Shown here: piece after piece, positions 1 through 6,130 of the stretch
How the letters are laid out: every line of letters starts with the position of its first letter
Position numbering within the stretch: the first letter of the stretch is position 1
From: an uncultured Clostridiaceae bacterium
GTDB taxonomy: Bacteria; Bacillota; Clostridia; Lachnospirales; Lachnospiraceae
NCBI GenBank assembly: GCA_958441075.1
Contig: CAUCBQ010000043.1
Location: 1 to 14,101, forward strand
Length of the DNA stretch: 14,101 nt
Direction of reading: 5' to 3'
Position numbers and translations under genes: made by a program
Notes under the pieces: model-generated
Databases searched by the model: none
What the model was told of the DNA's origin: nothing
What the model saw: only the letters and a program-made list of their open reading frames with translations

Positions 1-248
1 ATGTCCGAAGGCGTAGTATTCACTACATAGGTACCGGAACCCCGGCGTACCTCCAGTATTCCCTGTGAGACCAGAAGCTTCACTGCCTCCCGGATGGTAC
101 TGCGCCCTACACCGAATTTTTCTCCCAGCTCAAACTCATTTGGAAGCCTGGAGCCCGGTTCCAGAGGCGTCTCCAGAATGTAGTGATAGATCCGCTCCTG
201 AACCTCCTCTGCCAGAAGCTTGCTTTTGATATTGGAAAATCCTCCCAT
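1..248 (-). CDS. GntR-family transcriptional regulator, N-terminal part (cut by window edge)
   Basis: The 82 codons present encode the start of a GntR/FadR-like regulator: a winged helix-turn-helix DNA-binding domain. Visible hallmarks are the helix opening QERIYHYILE (residues 17-26), PGSRLPNEFELGEKFGVGRSTIREAV (31-56) with the recognition helix around GRSTIREAV, and the wing LEVRRGSGTYV (65-75). The start at 248 is preferred over the ATG at 254 because an AGAGGAG ribosome binding site sits 6 bases upstream of 248 and directly abuts 254. The ligand-binding C-terminal domain lies outside the window, so the subfamily (FadR, HutC and so on) cannot be fixed. It lies 34 bp downstream of the oleate hydratase gene on the same strand, so it may sense fatty acids or acyl-CoA and control that gene; this is inference from position only. 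Confidence 0.88.
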   Translation of the reverse strand, partial: MGGFSNIKSKLLAEEVQERIYHYILETPLEPGSRLPNEFELGEKFGVGRSTIREAVKLLVSQGILEVRRGSGTYVVNTTPSD

Positions 249-282
249 TTTCATCTCCTCTGTACCGCATGTTATCCGGCAG

Positions 283-2049
283 CTACCGGAATGCCTTAAC
301 TGCCGTTTTAAGAAGCACTCCGGGACGCTTCCAGCAGGCTGTCACCGGTATCACCTTCCGGCGCACATCCATCAGGCTGTATACTGCCATTCTGGCAGAT
401 CTGACCGAATATTCTTCTGTAAATGCCGTATCCTCCGAAATCTCCACAAACTGGCCGATCATAGCAAAATTTCCGGAGCCTGCGGGAACGACTTTGGGAC
501 GGTCTGTATATTTCCTGGGGGCAAGAGCTGCGCCGGCATAAGGCATCCGGCAGGGAATCACATTGATTACCGTATCCATCAGCTCTCCCATACGCTCTTC
601 ATTTATATGAAGGTGGCTTAGATATTCTCTCAGAATCTCCCGTCCCGTACAGTCCTTCATAGGCTTTTTCACATAATCTCCCTCTGCCTCAGGATGCAGT
701 CCATAGCCCCAGAATACTGTCACGTCCGCAGGCTGTCCTGCAAAATAAGGCTGGGCTGTTACGGTACTGCTCATAAGCCATCCGGAATCCCTGAGAGTCA
801 TAAAGGTTCCGCTTCCGGAAACATTTCCGGAAAATCCCTCAATGGCCTTTAAGAGCTCATCTCCTCTGGCAGTCACGGTAAAGCTCATCCATCCGCTTTT
901 CTCCGGACAGGCAAAAAACGGTTCCGGTGCGCCCATTCCCGGCTTCACGCAGGAAATCCGGGACCACAGCTCACTGCTCATGGACTTCTTTAACGGAGCA
1001 GGCGCCGGTGTGTCAAGGTCTCCCAAAACAGAACCGTCTGTCATACATCCCGCTGTCATAATGCAGAAATCTCCCTGTTTCAATTCTGCCTTTTCAAAGA
1101 CAAAAGCTTCCCTTGATTCGTCCTCCTCCTGCATCCTGCGCTTTAAGTACAGCGTTTTAACTGTAATACCGGAACCGGAAGCAAACTCCATATCTGTCAC
1201 CTGACAGTCCTTCATAAATTCTACGCCTCTGGACCGCAGGTAGGCCTCCAGAGGGCGAATCAGGCTGTCGTAAGGATTAAGAGGCAGACAGGTCATTCCC
1301 TCCTGGGTGTCAATACATCCAAATTCCATCAGCATCCGCTTCATGCGGCGTCTGAACTCAAACAGACTGCTCCATTTCTGGAAGGCAAAGGCGGTCTGCC
1401 ACATATACCAGAAATTTGTTTCAAATATATGAGGCGTTTCCTTAAACCAGTCCTCTATGGTCAGGCTGTCCAGCTTCTTTTCATCTGTGAGCAGAAGCCG
1501 CAGAAGAGCCATCCTGTCTCCCTGGTTAAAGCCCATGGATTTTACATTTAAAAGCTTTCCCTCCCGGTCTGCCAGCCGCCCACGGGCGCAGGCAGAATGA
1601 GAACGGGCAAAATCCTGAATTTCCTCTGAGACACTGCGCCCCTGCTTTTTTAAGGACGGAATGGTATCAAACAGCTCCCGGAAATTTTCATATGTCTTTT
1701 CATTCAGCATATGGCTGCCACGGCATACATAGCCCTTTTCCGGCGTTCCGCTGCCGTCATTGCTTCCTCCCAGAATATGGGTTCCCTCATAAATAGTGAT
1801 GTGGGAGCCGGGGAAATTACAGTCCCGGATCAGATAGGCTGCAGCTGCCATAGAAGCCAGACCGCCGCCGATCAGGTATGCTCTGCGGCTGCCATAGTCC
1901 CGGTTGCGGACCAGCGCGGCGTCAATGGCCGTCTGCCGCTCTTCTTCCTTTTTATGCCTTATCCTTTTCAGTTCCTTTAGCGTAACAAGCGCCGCTGTAC
2001 CTGCAGCTGCCGCTCCCAGAATGCGGGCCGTCCGTTTGCTCATAGCCAT
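283..2049 (-). CDS. ohyA: Oleate hydratase (MCRA family, FAD-dependent fatty acid double-bond hydratase)
   Basis: This 588-aa protein matches the 'myosin-cross-reactive antigen' family, flavoenzymes that add water to cis-9 double bonds of unsaturated fatty acids to give 10-hydroxy fatty acids. The FAD-binding Rossmann motif LIGGGLASMAAAAYL spans 59-73, with the acidic strand end at ITIYEGTHILGGS (84-96). Other family blocks are RGSHMLNE (110-117), FWYMWQTAFAFQKW (213-226) and the C-terminal FVEISEDTAFTEEYSVRSARMAVY segment. The loop that carries the catalytic Glu in well-studied enzymes (RGGREM) reads RGSHML, so Met114 appears to replace that Glu; a Met there is also known in some homologues. 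The N-terminus adds a hydrophobic stretch (about 10-24) and a Lys/Arg/Glu-rich segment before the FAD fold, suggesting membrane association. The start has a strong AAGGAGGG site. It begins 11 bp after rsmA and is followed by a GntR regulator, probably in one operon. Regiospecificity cannot be predicted. Confidence 0.88.
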   Translation of the reverse strand: MAMSKRTARILGAAAAGTAALVTLKELKRIRHKKEEERQTAIDAALVRNRDYGSRRAYLIGGGLASMAAAAYLIRDCNFPGSHITIYEGTHILGGSNDGSGTPEKGYVCRGSHMLNEKTYENFRELFDTIPSLKKQGRSVSEEIQDFARSHSACARGRLADREGKLLNVKSMGFNQGDRMALLRLLLTDEKKLDSLTIEDWFKETPHIFETNFWYMWQTAFAFQKWSSLFEFRRRMKRMLMEFGCIDTQEGMTCLPLNPYDSLIRPLEAYLRSRGVEFMKDCQVTDMEFASGSGITVKTLYLKRRMQEEDESREAFVFEKAELKQGDFCIMTAGCMTDGSVLGDLDTPAPAPLKKSMSSELWSRISCVKPGMGAPEPFFACPEKSGWMSFTVTARGDELLKAIEGFSGNVSGSGTFMTLRDSGWLMSSTVTAQPYFAGQPADVTVFWGYGLHPEAEGDYVKKPMKDCTGREILREYLSHLHINEERMGELMDTVINVIPCRMPYAGAALAPRKYTDRPKVVPAGSGNFAMIGQFVEISEDTAFTEEYSVRSARMAVYSLMDVRRKVIPVTACWKRPGVLLKTAVKAFR

Positions 2050-2060
2050 ATAATCCCTCC

Positions 2061-2927
2061 TTACAGGTCTGAAAATGCATTTGCCAGAGCTGCAAACTGC
2101 TCCAGCGTCAGGGCCTCTCCCCGAACAGCCGGAGGAAGTCCCAGGCTTTCAATCACTGCCGCAATCTTCTCCTTGGGAAATGACAATTCTGGAGAATTGT
2201 TTAACCCATTCTGCAGCGTCTTTCTCCTCTGATTAAAGGAAGCGCGGATCAGGCGGAACATAAGCTTTACATCCTTTACCTGAACGGGAGGCTCCTGATA
2301 ACGGGTCAGGCGGATCACCGCAGAGCCTACATTGGGGCGGGGAATAAAGCAGTTTGGAGGCACATTAGCCACAATATAAGGGCTGGCGTAATACTGCACT
2401 GCCAGAGACAGAGCGCCGTAATCCTTGGAACCCGGTCCTACCTGCATACGGTCCGCTACTTCCTTCTGTACCATTACCGTAATATTTTCAATAGGAACAT
2501 TACTCTCAAAAAGCCCCATGATAATAGGAGTGGTAATATAGTAGGGAAGATTTGCCACTACCTTTATGGGCCTTCCCTGATTATACTCCTTTACCAGCTG
2601 ATTCATGTCTACCTTAAGGATATCCTCATTGATAACAGTCACATTGGAATAGTCCTTCAGGGTTTCTGCCAGAATCGGCAGCAGGTTGGTATCAATCTCC
2701 ACTGCCACCACCCGGCCTGCGTGCTCTGCCAGGTACTGGGTCATGGTTCCGATTCCCGGACCAATTTCCAGAACACAGTCCTCCTTTGTAATACCGGCTG
2801 CATTTACAATCTTATCCAGTACATGGCTGTCAATCAGAAAGTTCTGTCCAAACCGCTTCTGAAACGCAAACTGGTATTTCTGAATAGTTTCTATGGTCTT
2901 TTGTGGGTTCACTAATTTATTGTCCAC
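2061..2927 (-). CDS. rsmA: 16S rRNA (adenine1518-N6/adenine1519-N6)-dimethyltransferase RsmA (KsgA)
   Basis: RsmA transfers four methyl groups from S-adenosylmethionine to two adjacent adenines in the 3'-terminal hairpin of 16S rRNA during late 30S assembly; loss gives kasugamycin resistance. Numbering from the GTG start (288 aa), the protein shows the N-terminal FGQNFL motif (26-31), the SAM-binding motif I LEIGPGIG (53-60), and the catalytic motif NLPYY (126-130) typical of N6-adenine rRNA methyltransferases. A C-terminal helical domain follows (RASFNQRRKTLQNGL). A longer reading from TTG at 2933 is possible, but the AGGAGG box at 2935-2940 is only 1 base from that TTG and 7 bases from the GTG at 2927, so GTG is preferred. 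The gene starts 2 bp after the tatD stop, implying translational coupling. In many Firmicutes rnmV (RNase M5) lies between these two genes; it is absent here. Confidence 0.95.
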   Translation of the reverse strand: MDNKLVNPQKTIETIQKYQFAFQKRFGQNFLIDSHVLDKIVNAAGITKEDCVLEIGPGIGTMTQYLAEHAGRVVAVEIDTNLLPILAETLKDYSNVTVINEDILKVDMNQLVKEYNQGRPIKVVANLPYYITTPIIMGLFESNVPIENITVMVQKEVADRMQVGPGSKDYGALSLAVQYYASPYIVANVPPNCFIPRPNVGSAVIRLTRYQEPPVQVKDVKLMFRLIRASFNQRRKTLQNGLNNSPELSFPKEKIAAVIESLGLPPAVRGEALTLEQFAALANAFSDL

Positions 2928-2929
2928 AC

Positions 2930-3703
2930 TCAATCCTCCTTCAGCCGATAAAGCATCTCTGCATTTTCCCAGGTAATCCTCTCCACTGTTTCCCGGTCTG
3001 TTCCCTTAATCTGTGCCAGACGCTCCGCCACAATTCCCAGATTCAGAGAAGAATTGCGCGTTCCGCGGAAGGGTACCGGAGCCAGATATGGGCAGTCTGT
3101 TTCCAGAACAATAGAGCTTAACGGTGCATACTCTGCCACTTCCACCAGTTTTTTCGCATTTTTGAAGGTAAGTACGCCGCCAATCCCCAGATAAAAGCCC
3201 ATATCCAGGTACTCTCTGGCCATTTCCTTCGTATAGGAAAAACAGTGGATCACGCCTCCAAGCTCTTTTGCATTTTCAGCCTTCATAATATCCAGCGTAT
3301 CCTTTGCCGCATCCCGGCTGTGAATAATCACAGGAAGCCTCAATTCCTTTGCCATATCTAACTGGACTGCAAACCATTTTTTCTGAATCTCATGATCCGG
3401 TTCCTCCCAGTAATAATCCAGACCGATCTCTCCCACAGCCCGGATCTTCTCTGAAGCACACCATGCCTTCATCCGGTCTATTCCCTGAGCATCCAGTTCT
3501 GCTGTCTCGCTGGGGTGAACCCCTATAGCCCCATAAATAAACGGATACTGCTCCGTCAGAGCCAGAGTGGTTTCGCAGCTTTTTAAGCTGGCAGCTACAT
3601 TTGTCACTGCCTGTATGCCCTGGGATGCCAGACTGCCCAAAAGCGCCTCTCTGTCATCATCAAATGCCTCATCATCATAATGGGCATGTGTATCAAAAAT
3701 CAT
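2930..3703 (-). CDS. tatD: TatD-family metal-dependent hydrolase (putative DNase)
   Basis: This 257-aa TIM-barrel protein of the TatD/YcfH family is a divalent-metal hydrolase; characterised members are 3'-5' exonucleases acting in DNA repair. All expected metal ligands are visible: DTHAHYDD (His6, His8), AVGEIGLDYYW (Glu92), PVIIHSRDA (His128), GVIHCFSY (His153) and LETDCPYLAP (Asp203). The family signature PFRGTRNSS follows at 211-219. Length is normal for the family. The start at 3703 has an AAGGAG site about 8 bases upstream. The gene lies downstream of metG beyond a 141-bp gap with a terminator-like hairpin, and directly upstream of rsmA. The metG-tatD-rsmA order is a common Firmicute arrangement. 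The true substrate in this organism is unknown. Confidence 0.93.
   Translation of the reverse strand: MIFDTHAHYDDEAFDDDREALLGSLASQGIQAVTNVAASLKSCETTLALTEQYPFIYGAIGVHPSETAELDAQGIDRMKAWCASEKIRAVGEIGLDYYWEEPDHEIQKKWFAVQLDMAKELRLPVIIHSRDAAKDTLDIMKAENAKELGGVIHCFSYTKEMAREYLDMGFYLGIGGVLTFKNAKKLVEVAEYAPLSSIVLETDCPYLAPVPFRGTRNSSLNLGIVAERLAQIKGTDRETVERITWENAEMLYRLKED
2935..2940 (-). promoter_or_regulatory. Ribosome binding site that decides the rsmA start
   Basis: A perfect AGGAGG lies inside the last codons of tatD. It is 1 base from the in-frame TTG (2933) and 7 bases from the GTG (2927). The spacing favours the GTG, which shortens RsmA by two residues. Confidence 0.75.
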
Positions 3704-3725
3704 TTTACTGTCTCCTTTATCAGGT

Positions 3726-3778
3726 AAAAACTGCCGCAGAACACAAACCTCCTGACAGCGGCCTGCATCCTGCGGCAG
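3726..3778 (-). terminator. Stem-loop with U-tract between metG and tatD
   Basis: On the minus strand CTGCCGCAG (3778-3770) and CTGCGGCAG (3739-3731) form a perfect 9-bp GC-rich stem around a 30-nt loop, followed at once by TTTTT (3730-3726). This looks like an intrinsic terminator after metG, 67 bp past its stop codon. No clear promoter fits between the hairpin and tatD, so it may be a leaky terminator that lowers transcription into the tatD operon. The long loop makes it weaker than a classical terminator. An RNA-processing stem is the alternative. Confidence 0.5.
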
Positions 3779-3844
3779 AAAGGACTTAATCCAGGCCTGA
3801 CTTCACAGACCGCATAAAATCCCAATATCTTTATAAAAACGTTA

Positions 3845-5830
3845 TCAGCAGATCTCCGCTCCTGCCGGCATCTTCTTTTCCGGCGTCATCAGAGCCAGAT
3901 TGCCCTCTGCATCCTCTGCACAGAGAATCATACCCTCAGAAAGCAGGCCCGCAAGCTTGGCAGGCTTTAAGTTTGTCACTACCATAACCTTCTTGCCCAC
4001 CATTTCCTCAGGTGTGTAATGGGCTTTGATACCGCTGATAATCTGGCGGGTTTTCGTTCCGATCTTAACCTGAGAGCATAAAAGCTTCTTAGACTTGGGA
4101 ACTGCCTCGCACTTCACAATCTCTCCTACCTGGAACTGAAGCTTTGCAAAATCATCGTAGGTAATCTCAGCCTTTGGCTCCAGATCAATTCCATCCTCTT
4201 CCTCTGCTGCCTCCGCATCGGCGCCATTTGCCTTTGCTGCCTCTGCGGCCTGAGCTGCCTGAAGGGCCTCTGCCTTTTCAAGCACCTCTTTTACATCCAT
4301 ACGGGCAAAAAGGATCTCCGGCTTATCTGTTACCTGATTGCCGGACGGATACAGACCAAAGGAAGAAAGCTCATCCAGGCTGCGCTTTCCGGTATTTAAC
4401 TGAGCCAGAATCTTTGCGGAGGTCTCAGGCATAAAGGACTCCAGCAAAGATGCGCCGATGGTAATCGCCTCGATAAGATTATAAAGAACGGTAGAAAGAC
4501 GATCCTTCTTCTCTTCATCCTTTGCCAGCACCCAGGGAGCTGTTTCATCAATGTACTTATTGCTTCTTCTGAAAATATTGAAAATCTCCGTAATAGCGTC
4601 TGCCACTCTCAGCTGATCCATCTTGGCATCTGCCTTCTTAACTGCCTCAAGCACAACTGCCTTTAAGTCCTCATCTTCAGGTGCAGCAGCACCCTTGTCA
4701 GCCACAATGCCGCCAAAGTACTTATTGGTCATGGAAATGGTACGGTTTACCAGATTTCCCAGAATATTTGCAAGGTCAGAGTTCATGCGCTCCAGCTCCC
4801 AGGAGATCACGCCGTCATTTTCAAAAGGCATCTCATGAAGCACAAAATAACGCACAGCATCTACACCAAAGAAATCTACCAGCGTGTCCGCATACAGCAC
4901 ATTTCCCTTGGATTTGCTCATCTTACCGTCGCCCTGAAGAAGCCATGGATGACCGAATACCTGCTTTGGCAGGGGCAGATCCAGAGCCATCAGGAAAATA
5001 GGCCAGTAAATAGTATGGAAACGGATAATGTCCTTACCGATCAGATGCAGATCAGCAGGCCAGTACTTCTTAAACTGATCCGTATTGTTTCCATCGCAGT
5101 CATAGCCAATACCGGTGATGTAGTTGGTAAGGGCATCCAGCCATACATAAGTAACGTGCTTCGGATCAAAATCTACCGGAATACCCCATGAAAATGTAGT
5201 TCTGGACACACAAAGATCCTGTAAGCCCGGAAGCAGGAAGTTATTCATCATCTCATTTTTACGGGATACGGGCTGAATAAACTCCGGATGCTCGTTGATA
5301 TACTCGATCAGTCTGGGAGCATACTTGCTCATACGGAAGAAATAAGCCTCCTCCTTGGCAGGCTGTACCTCACGGCCGCAGTCAGGGCATTTTCCATCCA
5401 CCAACTGAGATGGAGTCCAGAAGGACTCACAGGGAGTACAGTAAAGGCCCTCATAAGCGCCCTTGTAAATATCGCCCTGATCATAAAGCTTTTTAAAAAT
5501 TTTCTGCACCTGAGCCTCGTGATCCTTATCTGTGGTGCGGATAAACTTATCATAGGAGGTATTCATCAGATCCCAGATCCGGCGGATCTCCCCGGCGGAA
5601 CGGTCTACAAACTCCTGAGGCGTAACGCCTGCAGCCTCTGCCTTTTCCTCGATCTTCTGTCCATGCTCATCCGTACCGGTCTGGAAGAATACATCATAGC
5701 CCTTTGCTCTCTTATATCTTGCGATACTGTCAGCCAGCACGATCTCATAGGTATTGCCGATATGGGGCTTACCGGAGGCATATGCAATGGCTGTTGTAAT
5801 ATAATATGGTTTTTTACAGTCCTGACACAT
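3845..5830 (-). CDS. metG: Methionyl-tRNA synthetase with C-terminal tRNA-binding domain
   Basis: This cytoplasmic class I synthetase charges tRNA-Met with methionine using ATP. From the start at 5830 it has 661 aa. The HIGH-type motif is HIGN within KPHIGN (23-26). The zinc knuckle in the connective peptide has four cysteines in two CxxC pairs (131, 134, 148, 151). KMSKS is at 303-307, followed by the helical anticodon-binding domain. An alanine/glutamate-rich linker then leads to a C-terminal Trbp111/EMAP-like OB fold (about 560-661, containing FQVGEIV and VTNLKPAKLAGLLSEGM) that helps tRNA binding or dimerisation. The frame is open upstream to an ATG at 5863, but AGAGGA at 5838-5843 is 7 bases from 5830 and the 11 extra residues do not resemble the family, so 5830 is chosen. 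It has its own sigma-A promoter and a short leader. Confidence 0.97.
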   Translation of the reverse strand: MCQDCKKPYYITTAIAYASGKPHIGNTYEIVLADSIARYKRAKGYDVFFQTGTDEHGQKIEEKAEAAGVTPQEFVDRSAGEIRRIWDLMNTSYDKFIRTTDKDHEAQVQKIFKKLYDQGDIYKGAYEGLYCTPCESFWTPSQLVDGKCPDCGREVQPAKEEAYFFRMSKYAPRLIEYINEHPEFIQPVSRKNEMMNNFLLPGLQDLCVSRTTFSWGIPVDFDPKHVTYVWLDALTNYITGIGYDCDGNNTDQFKKYWPADLHLIGKDIIRFHTIYWPIFLMALDLPLPKQVFGHPWLLQGDGKMSKSKGNVLYADTLVDFFGVDAVRYFVLHEMPFENDGVISWELERMNSDLANILGNLVNRTISMTNKYFGGIVADKGAAAPEDEDLKAVVLEAVKKADAKMDQLRVADAITEIFNIFRRSNKYIDETAPWVLAKDEEKKDRLSTVLYNLIEAITIGASLLESFMPETSAKILAQLNTGKRSLDELSSFGLYPSGNQVTDKPEILFARMDVKEVLEKAEALQAAQAAEAAKANGADAEAAEEEDGIDLEPKAEITYDDFAKLQFQVGEIVKCEAVPKSKKLLCSQVKIGTKTRQIISGIKAHYTPEEMVGKKVMVVTNLKPAKLAGLLSEGMILCAEDAEGNLALMTPEKKMPAGAEIC

Positions 5831-5837
5831 TTTATTT

Positions 5838-5843
5838 TCCTCT
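5838..5843 (-). promoter_or_regulatory. Ribosome binding site of metG
   Basis: AGAGGA on the minus strand lies 7 bases upstream of the ATG at 5830. It supports this start over the in-frame ATG at 5863. Confidence 0.65.
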
Positions 5844-5901
5844 TTTTTCTGGATTCGGGTCATTCAAAGCGCAGGGCGCTCCTGCCCGTTTTAATGGTTT
5901 A

Positions 5902-5930
5902 AGTATAAGCGTTTCCCACATTTTCGTCAA
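5902..5930 (-). promoter_or_regulatory. Sigma-A type promoter of metG
   Basis: On the minus strand TTGACG (5930-5925) is separated by exactly 17 bp from TATACT (5907-5902). Transcription would start near 5895, leaving a leader of about 65 nt. That is too short for a T-box riboswitch, which often controls synthetase genes in Firmicutes. Confidence 0.85.
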
Positions 5931-5948
5931 GACAACGCCCCTCATAAG

Positions 5949-5977
5949 TTGTTTTTTCAGTTCATATAATATATACT
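5949..5977 (+). promoter_or_regulatory. Candidate sigma-A promoter of the DUF885 lipoprotein gene
   Basis: TTGTTT (5949-5954), a 17-bp spacer and TATACT (5972-5977) point rightward. The -10 region is embedded in an AT-rich run, TATAATATATACTATA. The start point would be near 5984, so the palindrome at 5992-6084 would lie in the untranslated leader. Confidence 0.6.
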
Positions 5978-5991
5978 ATACCCACGTAACA

Positions 5992-6084
5992 ATTCAGGAC
6001 GGCGAGAAAGCAGGTACAAAGACAGGCGTAAAGCTTGCCTGTAAGCCCGTCTTTGCACCTGCTTTCTCATCGGATATTCTGAAT
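5992..6084 (+). repeat. Large imperfect palindrome in the 5' leader of the DUF885 gene
   Basis: The arms 6004-6023 and 6049-6068 pair over 20 positions with a single A-C mismatch (6016/6056). Within the loop, ACAGGC (6022-6027) and GCCTGT (6037-6042) form an alternative inner hairpin. Farther out, ATTCAGGA (5992-5999) faces TTCTGAAT (6077-6084), again with one mismatch. No T-tract follows on either strand, so it is not an ordinary terminator. It could be a stabilising or regulatory leader RNA, or a MITE-like palindromic element. The rest of the 300-bp gap between metG and this gene holds only the two promoters and a ribosome binding site. Confidence 0.7.
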
Positions 6085-6130
6085 CCCCCACCAAAAACAC
6101 ACTCAATCAAATTTCGGAGGAATATAGCAC

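Noticed and set aside
5831..5930. T-box riboswitch for metG
   Set aside because: The promoter at 5902-5930 leaves only about 65 nt of leader, with no specifier stem or AGGGUGGNACCGCG-like antiterminator sequence.
5992..6084. Palindrome as an intrinsic terminator
   Set aside because: Neither strand has a T-tract after the stem, and it lies downstream of a promoter and upstream of its gene.
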